NCBI RefSeq assembly: GCF_014207185.1
Contig: NZ_JACHCP010000006.1
Location: 372,001 to 436,000 of the forward strand
Length of the DNA stretch: 64,000 nt
From: Rhodanobacter sp. A1T4
GTDB lineage: Bacteria; Pseudomonadota; Gammaproteobacteria; Xanthomonadales; Rhodanobacteraceae
Direction: 5' to 3'
A program made the position numbers and the translations under genes. Numbering within the stretch: position 1 is the first letter of the stretch; each line of letters starts with the position of its first letter. Under the pieces are notes generated by a model. The model made no database searches and was not told where the DNA came from. It worked only from the letters and a program-made list of their open reading frames with translations. This document shows, one piece after another, positions 26,082-34,245 of this stretch.

Positions 26082-26804
26082 CTAGATACGCTCGTGCGGC
26101 GCCAGATAACGCCACTGGCCCAGCGGCAATTTGGCCAGTGAAATACGGCCTATGCGCAGACGCTTCATCGCCAATACCTTCAGGCCGACCGCGTGGCACA
26201 TCGGCTCGATCTGGCTGGGCTGCAATACCTTGAACGCAAACCGCAGCCGTTGCTCGCTCTGCCAGCTGACTTTGATCGGCGGCATCGCGTAATTATTGAA
26301 GCGCAGGCCGTGATTGAGCAGGGCCAGCCCATTGGCGATCAGTTCGCCGCTGACATCAACCACGAATTCCTGCTCGACCCGGTCGATGTCCTCGGTGAGC
26401 TTGCGTGTCACCCGCCAGTCCTGGGTAAAGATCATCAGGCCAGTGGCTTCGGTCGACAGCGGTAGCGGCGAAGTCAGCCGCTGAAGGTGCCGTTTCAGAG
26501 GCCGTACGCCGGAGGCGTCATCTGGGGACCGCGTGTCCGGTGTGACCAGCGCACTGGCCGGATTCGGGCCATTGCCAGAGTCGTAGCCGGCAGGTTTGTG
26601 CAGCACGAGGGTTGCCGGTTCGGTGGCGATCAATTGGGCGCCGGGATCCAGTTCGACAGTCTGCGTATCAACCATGAACTGCGGCTTTTCGACCACCACG
26701 CCGTCCACGCGCACCCAGCCGCCCTCGATGTACTGCTCGGCCTCGCGCCGTGAGCATTGCGCAAGGGCGACGACGCGTTTGGCGAGGCGAACCGGGTCAG
26801 TCAT
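26082..26804 (-). CDS. S4-domain RsuA/RluF-like protein lacking the catalytic Asp
   Basis: A 240-residue protein with an N-terminal S4 RNA-binding domain ([20 protein letters not shown]) and a pseudouridine-synthase-like domain. In active RsuA-type enzymes the motif is GRLDxxTxGL; here the aligned segment is [12 protein letters not shown], so the catalytic Asp is Ser117 and the Arg is Pro115. The true RsuA in this window keeps its Asp102, as does the RluA-type enzyme (Asp140). The protein therefore probably binds RNA without isomerising uridine. The start at 26804 lies just before the S4 domain; its ribosome site is weak. It is divergent from the luciferase-like monooxygenase gene. Confidence 0.82.
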   Translation of the reverse strand: MTDPVRLAKRVVALAQCSRREAEQYIEGGWVRVDGVVVEKPQFMVDTQTVELDPGAQLIATEPATLVLHKPAGYDSGNGPNPASALVTPDTRSPDDASGVRPLKRHLQRLTSPLPLSTEATGLMIFTQDWRVTRKLTEDIDRVEQEFVVDVSGELIANGLALLNHGLRFNNYAMPPIKVSWQSEQRLRFAFKVLQPSQIEPMCHAVGLKVLAMKRLRIGRISLAKLPLGQWRYLAPHERI

Positions 26805-26948
26805 CGAGATGCCGTGAAAGAAGATGTGGCCATTGTAGGCGGGGTTCGGTCTCATGCATGCCGATCTGGCGCAGCTGGAGCAAAAGCCGTTGGCAATCCA
26901 CGCAACCGTCCCCAAATCATCGGCCATACGCTACTGCGAGAACACCCC

Positions 26949-27959
26949 ATGATTCCTTTTTCGATCCTTGATTTGGCACCCGTCACGGAAGGCAGCGATG
27001 CCGCGCAGGCATTCCGCAACACACTTGATCTGGCCCAGAACGCCGAGCGCCTGGGCTACTGCCGCTACTGGCTGGCCGAACACCACAATATGGCCGGTAT
27101 CGCCAGTGCGGCCACCGCGATACTGATCGGCTACGTAGCCGGTGGTACCTCGCGCATCCGCGTCGGTTCGGGTGGCATCATGTTGCCGAACCATGCGCCG
27201 CTGCAGGTGGCCGAGCAGTTCGGCACCCTGGCTTCACTGTATCCCGGGCGCATCGATCTGGGCCTCGGGCGCGCGCCGGGCACAGATCAACCGACCGCCA
27301 AGGCATTGCGCCGCTATTTCGACAGCGCCGATGCTTTTCCGCACGACGTGATGGAGCTGCTGGGTTACTTCGAACCGGTAAAACCGGGCCAACCGGTGCG
27401 CGCCGTGCCAGGTGCCGGAATCGACGTGCCGGTGTGGCTGCTGGGTTCGAGCCTGTTCAGCGCGACCTTGTCGGCCCGACTTGGCCTGCCGTTCGCATTC
27501 GCCTCGCATTTCGCGCCCGACGCGATGGATGAAGCGCTGGCGCTGTATCGACGCGACTTCCGGCCGTCGGCACGGCTGCAGCAGCCGTACGCGATGCTCG
27601 GGGTCAACGTTGTCGCCGCGGAAAGCGACGCCGAGGCGCGCCGGCTGTTCACCACCCAGCAGCAGAGTTTCATCAATCTGCGCCGCGGCCGGCCTGGGCT
27701 GATCCCGCCACCGATCGACGATATCGAGTCATACGCTTCGCCCATGGAACGACACGGCGTCGACCACGCGCTGGCCTGTGCCGTCATCGGCAATGCCGAT
27801 ACGGTGGAGGAGGGCATCGAGGCCTTCATCGAGCGGCACAGGCCAGACGAGCTAATGATCACGGCCAACGTATTCGACCATGCGGCAAGGCGTCGATCGT
27901 TCGAGATTGTGGCAGGCGTGCGCGACCGGCTCAGTGCGCCCAGCGTGCAGGCAAGCTGA
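26949..27959 (+). CDS. LLM class flavin-dependent oxidoreductase
   Basis: A 336-residue bacterial-luciferase-like TIM-barrel protein of the MsnO8/YhbW type. Characteristic segments are YWLAEHHN near residue 42, [17 protein letters not shown], and [10 protein letters not shown]. Such enzymes use reduced flavin and oxygen; the substrate is not identifiable. The chosen ATG gives the usual [12 protein letters not shown] start. It is expressed away from the pseudouridine-synthase-like gene and followed by the RIO kinase gene after 85 bases. Confidence 0.92.
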   Translation: MIPFSILDLAPVTEGSDAAQAFRNTLDLAQNAERLGYCRYWLAEHHNMAGIASAATAILIGYVAGGTSRIRVGSGGIMLPNHAPLQVAEQFGTLASLYPGRIDLGLGRAPGTDQPTAKALRRYFDSADAFPHDVMELLGYFEPVKPGQPVRAVPGAGIDVPVWLLGSSLFSATLSARLGLPFAFASHFAPDAMDEALALYRRDFRPSARLQQPYAMLGVNVVAAESDAEARRLFTTQQQSFINLRRGRPGLIPPPIDDIESYASPMERHGVDHALACAVIGNADTVEEGIEAFIERHRPDELMITANVFDHAARRRSFEIVAGVRDRLSAPSVQAS

Positions 27960-28044
27960 GGCCCGACAACGAGAAATAAGCGAGTAATGCCGCAGATCGG
28001 CCATAATCGGCGTTATTCCACGAATTGCTGAAGCTTTTCCACGC

Positions 28045-28902
28045 ATGAAGACACCCAAGGGCCTGCAGGATCTGATCGACGAAGGCGTTATCGACCAGGT
28101 CCTGCGACCGCTGAAGAGCGGCAAAGAAGCTTCCGTTTATGTCGTGCGCTCGGGCGACGATATCCGTTGTGCCAAGGTCTACAAGGACATGGCACAGCGT
28201 AGTTTCCAGGCGCGTGTGCAGTATCAGGAAGGCCGCAAGGTGCGCGGCAGCCGGCAGGCCCGTGCCATGGGCAAGGCCACCAAGTTCGGCCGCAAGGAGG
28301 CCGAGGCCGCCTGGAAGAACGCAGAGGTCGACGCGCTCTATGCGCTCACGGCCGCTGGAGTGCGTGTGCCCAAACCGTATGGTTATTTCAACGGCGTGCT
28401 GGTGATGGAGCTGGTCACCGACGCAGACGGCTACTCCGCCCCGCGTCTGGGCGAAGTGGAGTTGTCAGCGGATACCGCGCGTGATTACCACCGCTTTCTG
28501 ATGCAGCAGGTGGCGCGCATGCTGTGCGTAGGGCTGATCCACGGTGACCTCTCCGAATACAACGTGCTGGTCGGGCCGGAAGGCCCGGTCATCATCGACC
28601 TGCCGCAGGTGGTCAGTGCCTCCGGCAACAACTCGGCGCGCACCATGCTTCGCCGCGACGTCGGCAACATCACCATCAGCCTCTCGCGCTTCGCCGCGGA
28701 ATTGTTGGACAGCCACTACGCCGAAGAGATGTGGGCGCTGTTCGAACTGGGTGAACTGCACCCCGATACCGAACTCACCGGCCACTTCGAATTCGACGAA
28801 AGCATCGCCGACGTCGACAGCGTAATGCAGTCGATCATCGATGCGCGGGAGGAGGCGATCATTCGCCAGCAGGGCAGGGACGAGGCGGCGCAGGCGGATT
28901 GA
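28045..28902 (+). CDS. RIO-type serine protein kinase
   Basis: A 285-residue RIO kinase. The ATP-anchoring Lys44 (CAKVYKD), catalytic loop HGDLSEYN (Asp168, Asn173) and metal-binding Asp185 (IIDLPQ) are all present; there is no activation loop, as usual for RIO enzymes. In archaea and eukaryotes RIO proteins assist small ribosomal subunit maturation; the role of bacterial members is poorly known. A hairpin follows about 40 bases after the stop, and then the cassette cluster begins. Confidence 0.92.
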   Translation: MKTPKGLQDLIDEGVIDQVLRPLKSGKEASVYVVRSGDDIRCAKVYKDMAQRSFQARVQYQEGRKVRGSRQARAMGKATKFGRKEAEAAWKNAEVDALYALTAAGVRVPKPYGYFNGVLVMELVTDADGYSAPRLGEVELSADTARDYHRFLMQQVARMLCVGLIHGDLSEYNVLVGPEGPVIIDLPQVVSASGNNSARTMLRRDVGNITISLSRFAAELLDSHYAEEMWALFELGELHPDTELTGHFEFDESIADVDSVMQSIIDAREEAIIRQQGRDEAAQAD

Positions 28903-28942
28903 GGCGCTGTTTAGGAAGTTTCCGGCAGTCAGCGCAACACGC

Positions 28943-28963
28943 ACTCGTGAGCCGTTTACGAGT
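28943..28963. terminator. Inverted repeat after the RIO kinase gene
   Basis: Arms ACTCGT and ACGAGT (6 bp) around a 9-base loop, 40 bases past the kinase stop. There is no T-tract, so a terminator role is only suggested by position. Confidence 0.3.
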
Positions 28964-28982
28964 ACGGCATTCCATCTTTATG

Positions 28983-29093
28983 GGCGAACTTTGACTTGCC
29001 CTCGTGCATAAGCGGCTTGATATCGTCGTCCGATGATTGGGCTTCAGGTTATTACACGGCGTCGTAGCGGCTCACTTGTCCCAGTAGTTACAC
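28983..29093 (-). other. Possible degenerate attC site
   Basis: Read on the minus strand, this begins three bases after the stop of the gene at 29097-29558 with GTGTAAC (one mismatch to the attC R'' box RYYYAAC) and continues TACTGGGACAAG...CCGCTACGACG, which clearly resembles the left half of the attC at 30085-30131 (TACTCGTTCAAG...CGGCTACGCC). The right end is uncertain; GTTCGCC at 28983-28989 is the best candidate R' box. Internal pairing is poor, so this may be a decayed site. Confidence 0.35.
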
Positions 29094-29096
29094 CGC

Positions 29097-29558
29097 TCAT
29101 TTTTTGATACTGGCGTGATAAGTCCCGACGTCATGCACGCCTCCCCGACCAAACGTATATATATCGCCGGCTGACGAGCCATCCGATGTCACCATGCCGT
29201 CCATCACTAGATAGGCATCGCAGGTGCCCCCCGTGAGGTCGATCTTGATCTTGTTATCAACGAACCTGGCGACACCATATGACGCGAGGGGTAATGGTGG
29301 CGAGAGCACGTCGGGTCGAATGAAATCCACACGGAAGCCATCGCCAACGTCGCCCATACACGATCTTGCATGATCCGAAGTAATCAGCATTTCCAGCTCG
29401 CCGCGGCTTTTGCCATCGGCATTAACCACATCGACTTTCCATGGAATACCATGCGGAAATTTAGCTCGAAGCGCATCCATCGGAAGGGCGTCTGCCGCGA
29501 TGACTCGGCCGGCTGCCGATAAAACAAGAAAGGCAATAAATAGTTTGTGCGACAGCAT
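29097..29558 (-). CDS. Exported hypothetical protein on an integron-type cassette
   Basis: A 153-residue protein with a signal peptide (MLSHKLFIAFLVLSAAGRVIAA). I do not recognise the mature part, which contains two cysteines (SCMGD and GGTCD) that could form a disulfide, and alternating strands near the C-terminus. The start lies only five bases from the end of the attC site at 29564-29623, and its stop is three bases from a degenerate attC-like box, the tight packing expected of a gene cassette. Base composition is lower in GC than in the neighbouring kinase and peptidase genes. Confidence 0.75.
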   Translation of the reverse strand: MLSHKLFIAFLVLSAAGRVIAADALPMDALRAKFPHGIPWKVDVVNADGKSRGELEMLITSDHARSCMGDVGDGFRVDFIRPDVLSPPLPLASYGVARFVDNKIKIDLTGGTCDAYLVMDGMVTSDGSSAGDIYTFGRGGVHDVGTYHASIKK

Positions 29559-29563
29559 GAAGG

Positions 29564-29623
29564 GCCTAACGTTTGACTTAAGCGGACCGCCGAAGGCAGG
29601 TCCGCTTGAAGGAGGGGTTCGGC
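29564..29623 (-). repeat. attC recombination site (60 bp)
   Basis: On the minus strand the site runs from GCCGAAC (R'', one mismatch) to GTTAGGC (R', matching GTTRRRY). Between them is a near-perfect hairpin: a 9-bp stem AAGCGGACC/GGTCCGCTT, a single unpaired T, an inner GCC/GGC stem and a TTC loop. CTTCAAG and AAGTCAAAC occupy the usual L'' and L' positions. Length, boxes and extrahelical base are those of a typical integron attC. It lies between the stop of the VOC protein gene and the start of the next cassette gene, all read in the same direction. Confidence 0.82.
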
Positions 29624-29651
29624 GGCGCATCCTGGCCGATCAGACCAGGGC

Positions 29652-30038
29652 TCATTGGCCCTCGGGCGGCTGCCAGAGTTCGACCTTGTTCCCCTCTGGA
29701 TCCATGACCCAGCCGAACTTGCCATACTCGGAGTCATCCGTTTTCTCGAGTACGTTGCAACCTTCCTCGCGTAGTGCCTGAAGCAGCGAGGTCAAGTTCG
29801 CGACGCGATAGTTGACCATGAAGGTCGACAGGCTTGGCGCGAAGTGTTCGCCATCGGCGGCGCCGATGGACCATGCGGTCGTTCCGTTTGTCGGATTGCC
29901 GGCTGCATCCGCCCACGTAAACGCCGCGCCTCCCCATGCCTGGACGTCGATTCCCAAGTGCTGCTTGTACCAAGCTCGCAGCGCGACAGGTTCCTTCGCG
30001 TTGAAGAAGATCCCTCCGATACCTGTAACTCTCTTCAT
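29652..30038 (-). CDS. VOC/glyoxalase-fold protein on an integron-type cassette
   Basis: A 128-residue vicinal-oxygen-chelate protein. It starts with the usual MKRVTGIGGIFFNAKEP strand and ends with GWVMDPEGNKVELWQP, typical of small glyoxalase/bleomycin-resistance-fold proteins. The family covers glyoxalase, dioxygenases and drug-binding proteins; a specific role cannot be given. GGAGG precedes the ATG by five bases. It is bounded by attC-like sites at 30085-30131 (upstream) and 29564-29623 (downstream), so it is one complete cassette. Confidence 0.88.
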   Translation of the reverse strand: MKRVTGIGGIFFNAKEPVALRAWYKQHLGIDVQAWGGAAFTWADAAGNPTNGTTAWSIGAADGEHFAPSLSTFMVNYRVANLTSLLQALREEGCNVLEKTDDSEYGKFGWVMDPEGNKVELWQPPEGQ

Positions 30039-30084
30039 TTGCGCCTCCGAAGTGCGGCCAAGTTGGAGCGTACCGTGTTGCGGC

Positions 30085-30131
30085 GACTAACGCTGGAGGC
30101 GTAGCCGTCCGCCTTGAACGAGTAGTTAGGC
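30085..30131 (-). repeat. attC-like site (47 bp)
   Basis: On the minus strand: R'' box GCCTAAC (perfect), TACTCGTTCAAG as spacer and L'', a short stem GGCG/CGCC, CTCCAGC as L', and R' box GTTAGTC (one mismatch to GTTRRRY). It is nine bases after the stop of the 83-residue protein gene. The terminal part of the stem is shorter than in standard sites, so recombination competence is uncertain. Confidence 0.65.
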
Positions 30132-30140
30132 ATCGTAGAC

Positions 30141-30392
30141 TCAGCCATCATTCGGAGCTACCAAGATACGTGCCTGCTCCTGGCCATCCACGACGAATGC
30201 GACCCACTCACCACCACTTGGCTTGTGCTCGTGCACAAGATGACAAGGCAAACTGGGGTCCAAGCAGGCTAGACGCTTGACCAGCTGTTTGATCAGCTCG
30301 CGACCTTCCGCGTTGGGATGCGTGACGCCACCCTGAGCCATACCCTGGCGAAGCTTGTAGACCTGCAAGTAGTGTGAAACTGGCAAAGTCAT
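30141..30392 (-). CDS. Hypothetical 83-residue protein on an integron-type cassette
   Basis: A small cytoplasmic protein of unknown function. It begins MTLPVSHYLQVYKLRQGM and ends with a strand-rich segment (WVAFVVDGQEQARILVAP). No catalytic or binding motif is recognisable. The start codon lies seven bases from the R' box of the attC-like site at 30400-30450 and the stop nine bases from the next attC-like site, so the gene fills its cassette. There is no clear Shine-Dalgarno sequence, a common trait of cassette genes. Confidence 0.72.
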   Translation of the reverse strand: MTLPVSHYLQVYKLRQGMAQGGVTHPNAEGRELIKQLVKRLACLDPSLPCHLVHEHKPSGGEWVAFVVDGQEQARILVAPNDG

Positions 30393-30399
30393 GTTTAAT

Positions 30400-30450
30400 G
30401 CCTAACGCCAATTAGACCCCATATCGAGGCATATGCATCGGATGTTCGGC
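30400..30450 (-). repeat. attC-like site (51 bp)
   Basis: On the minus strand the boxes are GCCGAAC (R'', identical to that of the 60-bp site) and GTTAGGC (R', perfect), with CTAATTGGC before R' as in typical L' regions. Between them is a 5-bp stem CATAT/ATATG around GCCTCG. It marks the upstream edge of the 83-residue cassette gene. Confidence 0.58.
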
Positions 30451-30816
30451 TTTAGGTCGTAGCTCGTCAAGCGAGCAAATCTCGCAGATAGATAAGGGTT
30501 TGCCGGGTGACGGCTACGGTGTGGCGGAGCGAGGATGGCGTTCGCATATCTCACGGACTTGCCGTGCATGGCTAGGGCATGGATTTCCGAGGTAGAGCAA
30601 CACAGGAGCGGTTACCGAATGCCCGGCAAGCGCCAAGCGGGGTGTCGTTTTCTACGGGCGTACCGTCTGTCGCCTTACGGGCCTGCTTCGGCTGTTCACC
30701 CATGTTGCCGCGTGCGTGAGGACAAGTAAAAGCAAGCAACTCGGCCTCCGCAGGAGGACGAAAGCTAGCTTCAACGCGTTGATATCATCGCGGCCGTAGC
30801 CACAATACCGCCAACT
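30451..30816. other. 366-bp stretch without a recognisable gene
   Basis: No convincing coding region is seen on either strand between the outermost attC-like site and the FKBP gene. If the attC-like site at 30400-30450 belongs to a cassette, that cassette body should lie here, so this may be a decayed or non-coding cassette. A small inverted repeat GCTCG-tcaag-CGAGC is near 30460. There is no integrase gene. Confidence 0.45.
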
Positions 30817-31248
30817 TCAGGGTGTAACCCCCAGCAACTCCACATCAAACACCAGTGATGCGCCCGGCGGAATGGCATCGCCTGCGCCGTCGTCGCCATA
30901 TCCGAGTGTTGCCGGAATCAGCAGGGTGCGCTTGCCGCCGACGCGCATGCCAGCCACGCCCTGATCCCAGCCAGCGATGACCCGGCCTTCGCCGAGGGGG
31001 AAGGTGAAAGGCGTGCCGCTGTCGAGCGAGCTATCGAATTTCTTGCCGTGTTTGTCCTTGGCGGTTTCGTCGTAGAGCCAGCCGGTGTAGTGCACCTGCA
31101 CTTGCATGCCGGGCTTGGCCACCGCACCGGTGCCGACCTTCTGGTCGATCACGGTGAGCTTGTCCACGCTGCCGTTGGCATGCGCCTGTGGCGTGACGCT
31201 GCAGGCGGCGAGGGCGATCAGGGCGAGCAGGGGCAGCAACCAGCGCAT
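30817..31248 (-). CDS. FKBP-type peptidyl-prolyl isomerase, lipoprotein
   Basis: A 143-residue protein with a lipoprotein signal (lipobox LAAC, Cys16) and one FKBP domain (residues about 35-143). Typical FKBP positions are visible: VHYTGWLYD, KFDSSLDSGTPFTFPLG, VIAGWDQGVAGM and IPPGASLVFDVELL. It should catalyse cis-trans isomerisation of prolyl bonds in exported proteins from the outer or inner membrane. It stands upstream of nothing obvious in an operon; yaeQ lies in the same direction 135 bases before it. Confidence 0.95.
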   Translation of the reverse strand: MRWLLPLLALIALAACSVTPQAHANGSVDKLTVIDQKVGTGAVAKPGMQVQVHYTGWLYDETAKDKHGKKFDSSLDSGTPFTFPLGEGRVIAGWDQGVAGMRVGGKRTLLIPATLGYGDDGAGDAIPPGASLVFDVELLGVTP

Positions 31249-31383
31249 GGTGTGAGTCCTTGGAGTGGTTTGATTGAGGTGTGACTGGTTGAACCAGGAT
31301 CGGTTGAATCGGCGCGAGGCAGATTCAATCAGCGAGCAATTGTTCTCGAAAACGCGGCGATACGATAGTCGTATTGCGCTTGC

Positions 31384-31941
31384 TCAGCTGACGGCTTCAG
31401 CGACACCCATTCGTCGCAGCGGGTCGATCGTCACCGACTCAACATCGTTCATCAGCTGCAGCTGACCATCCTGGATCAGCGCCTGCAAGCGCATGCCACG
31501 CTGCAGCAGCGGCAAGAGTTCGGCGACGGTGGTGGCGGAGATGTCGAGCACGGTGAGATTTTTGTTGCGACCCAACGATGCGCCGACCTTGTTCCACCAG
31601 ATGTCGGCTGTATTGCCGCCGTAGTTGATCACCACGACCTGGCGTGAGCGGCCGCAGGCTTTGCGGATGCGCGCTTCATCGGGCTGACCCAGCTCGATCC
31701 ACAACTCGATTTCGTCGGTATAGGCCTTGCGCCATAGCGCTGGTTCATCCTCATCGCTGATGCCCTTGCCGAACTCCAGCCGATCGTCCGCATAGAGCGC
31801 GAACGCCAGCAGGCGTACCATCAGCCGCTCTTCGGTTTCCGACGGGTGCCGCGCCAGCGTCAGTGCATGGGTGGCGTAGTAATGCCGATCCATGTCGCTG
31901 ATCTGCAGTTCGACCTTGTAGATGGTGGAGTTGAGTGCCAT
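31384..31941 (-). CDS. yaeQ: YaeQ family protein
   Basis: A 185-residue protein that matches YaeQ along its length (MALNSTIYKVELQISDMDRH start, HPSETEERLMVRLLAFAL, DEPALW, YTDEIELWIELGQPDE, WW). YaeQ has a PD-(D/E)xK nuclease-like fold; its cellular role is unsettled, and early reports link it to suppression of RfaH-deficient phenotypes. The start at 31941 is the third Met of the open frame and gives the canonical N-terminus. Confidence 0.93.
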   Translation of the reverse strand: MALNSTIYKVELQISDMDRHYYATHALTLARHPSETEERLMVRLLAFALYADDRLEFGKGISDEDEPALWRKAYTDEIELWIELGQPDEARIRKACGRSRQVVVINYGGNTADIWWNKVGASLGRNKNLTVLDISATTVAELLPLLQRGMRLQALIQDGQLQLMNDVESVTIDPLRRMGVAEAVS

Positions 31942-32022
31942 GGGCATGCCTGGTGACGACAACCCACCATTCTACGCCTTGCGCGGGGCAATCACTTGTT
32001 ACGGCGAGCGATCCAGGCGATA

Positions 32023-34065
32023 TCAGTGCTCGTTCACCTGCAGATTCTTCACTAGCAGGTCGAGCTTGCTCTTCATGGCGTCCTGCGGCACCGAACCTTC
32101 CGCGGCGACGAATGTGGTGTAGAGCACGGTAGAAGAGTCGCTCGGCTGTCCTGCCACGGTGCCGATCTGGGTCATGTCGTCCTTGCTGTAGGCGATGCTG
32201 TCATCTGGCGGTTGACGATGTTTGAACTTGTCCCACCTATTGCGAAAGCTGTCCTCGAGATCGTCGGTGGGCGCGGCGTGCCGGGTTACATTGAATCGTT
32301 CCGCGTTATTGGCATTCGGCTTTGCCATGACATCGGTCACGTCCCAGGTCACCTTGCTGTGATCCCGGCTGGTGTTATCCGCGATGTAGCTAAAACCAAG
32401 CTCCAGATAGCTGCCCGGATCGATCTTCTGTAGTTCTGGCATATATGAAAGGCTGAAGCGCTTCGAGTGGAAGCTGAACTCGTGGCCATAGTCGATATGC
32501 AGGTCGATACCGGACAGTACGGCCGGTAGCAGAGCGGTATTGGTCAAGTAATCCTTCCACTGCGCCAGTGTGCCGCCGTAGGATACGTCGATGAAGTCAC
32601 AGGTTGCCTGCATGTCAATCATGATGGGATATCGTTCGCCGGCAGGTGCCAACTGAATCATCGTCACATAGCCATCTGGAACGGGCAGTGAGAAAGACAT
32701 CACCAGCGCGTTTCCGTAGGCCAACGGCCATAGGCGAACTTGCCAGTGTCGCCGGTAGACATCGTTGTAAACCGATTGCTGGGTTGGTTCGCCCAACGAA
32801 GTAACCCTGACCTTTTCCGAACCGATATCGCGGGAGAGCAACCAGCTTTTCAATATTAGATCCATCGACTGCCTGGCATCGCCGTAGAGCTGATTTGCCG
32901 ACAGATCATCCGGTTTACGCAGATGCATCAGTAACATGTTTCCGCCAACGACACTGGTTTCCAGATAGCCATTTTTCGGCAGCGGCGAGCGATTGGGCTG
33001 CGAACTGGTTAGCAGCCAAGTGCCGTTACTGTTGCGGCGGATGATTGAAGGAAACGTGTGCAAGTCGGCACTGGCGTGTAGCAGCCGATTGGAACCGTTC
33101 CCGTTCGGAAACAGCTTGTCGGCGTTCTTTTCGCGCAGAGTCTTTAGCTGATCATCGGCAAACGCATCACCGAACTTCAGATAGGTCGTGCTGAAATCGT
33201 CAAAGGTTTTTGGCAGCGCAAATTGTTGCTTGAAAACGCCGGCCTGTGTGTCGTTGAAGAACGTTGGCTGATAGGTCAGCCGCTTGTCGATCACGGCGAG
33301 GTTGTCTGGCGCCTTGAGTAATTCATCGATCGGCAGTGCGTAGTTGAGGTTCTCGTTTGGTGATTTCATCAGCACGATGCCGATGATCTTGCCGTCCTTG
33401 TCCAGCAGCGGGCCACCGCTGTTTCCGGGCGAGGCGGCAGCGGAAAAACGCATCCATTTCCAGCGGCCGTCCTGATCTTCCGGTGTATCGGAGGTGTACA
33501 GGCCGTCGCGAACAATGACGCCCGTACCCAGGGCATTGCCGACGGCGTAAACCGTCTCATTCAATTCAGGTTTTGTATCTGTCTCGAGTGTCGCCGTGTT
33601 TGGCGGCTGCTGGGTCAACGAGAACACCACGAAATCCTGACCAAGCGAAAACTTGATGATCTTGTCGATGGCATAAACGTGGCCGCTAGCATCGCGCAGC
33701 GCCGGTGCGCCCATCGGGCTACCGATGCCGATATCCAACACGTGTGCGGCAGTGACATAGCAATTTCCACCGAGTGCGAACGCTGTGCCGATGGATAAGT
33801 ATTTGTCATTGCGAAATTGATACGGCAACAGATCCAGCGGCAGCGGCTTTTCATACGTAAGCGGGTCGTCGATCGGCTTGGGAATGACCACTTCGAAGGT
33901 GGCGGCCGTCACCTTTTTCAAGACGCCAGGATCAAGACTGGCGGCAAGGCCGCGATCGCTGCAGCATAGGAAAAGGGAGAGAGCTAGCAAGGCGGCAGAA
34001 GCAAGCCGCGAGATAAGCGAGTGAGGGTGGAAAGTGGTTTGTCCAAAAACACGGGAAGCTTGCAT
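32023..34065 (-). CDS. Exported trypsin-like serine protease with large C-terminal extension
   Basis: A 680-residue protein. The ATG at 34065 has AAGGA six bases upstream and a signal peptide ends near residue 45. The S1/HtrA-like protease domain covers about residues 50-270 with the triad His108 (TAAHVLD), Asp144 (LGQDFVVF) and Ser216 (SPGNSGGP). No PDZ domain is evident; instead some 400 residues of beta-rich sequence follow that I cannot assign. The protein may be a periplasmic or surface protease whose C-terminal part binds a substrate. The divergent neighbour is the RluA-type synthase gene, with 180 bases of shared promoter region between them. Confidence 0.87.
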   Translation of the reverse strand: MQASRVFGQTTFHPHSLISRLASAALLALSLFLCCSDRGLAASLDPGVLKKVTAATFEVVIPKPIDDPLTYEKPLPLDLLPYQFRNDKYLSIGTAFALGGNCYVTAAHVLDIGIGSPMGAPALRDASGHVYAIDKIIKFSLGQDFVVFSLTQQPPNTATLETDTKPELNETVYAVGNALGTGVIVRDGLYTSDTPEDQDGRWKWMRFSAAASPGNSGGPLLDKDGKIIGIVLMKSPNENLNYALPIDELLKAPDNLAVIDKRLTYQPTFFNDTQAGVFKQQFALPKTFDDFSTTYLKFGDAFADDQLKTLREKNADKLFPNGNGSNRLLHASADLHTFPSIIRRNSNGTWLLTSSQPNRSPLPKNGYLETSVVGGNMLLMHLRKPDDLSANQLYGDARQSMDLILKSWLLSRDIGSEKVRVTSLGEPTQQSVYNDVYRRHWQVRLWPLAYGNALVMSFSLPVPDGYVTMIQLAPAGERYPIMIDMQATCDFIDVSYGGTLAQWKDYLTNTALLPAVLSGIDLHIDYGHEFSFHSKRFSLSYMPELQKIDPGSYLELGFSYIADNTSRDHSKVTWDVTDVMAKPNANNAERFNVTRHAAPTDDLEDSFRNRWDKFKHRQPPDDSIAYSKDDMTQIGTVAGQPSDSSTVLYTTFVAAEGSVPQDAMKSKLDLLVKNLQVNEH

Positions 34066-34245
34066 GGTGCGTCCTTGATGTTCGCAAAATCGATGCCAAG
34101 TCAACGCTCGACATGGATCATTTCCGGGCGAATTCTTGCCCGAATCGAGTGTATTTAATGTCACTCGTAAGTACATATGATGCGCATCGAAGCGATGATC
34201 GAAAGAAAGTGCAGGTGATTTGTTGCCGCGCACTACACTGGCTGC

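Noticed and set aside
30535-30729. A 64-codon plus-strand open frame between the attC-like site and the FKBP gene
   Set aside because: Opposite in direction to the cassettes, no ribosome site, no recognisable family, and cysteine/arginine-rich composition typical of spurious frames.
31285-31297. Palindrome CTGGTTGAACCAG upstream of the FKBP gene
   Set aside because: A single short palindrome with no partner site and no regulator gene nearby; could be chance.
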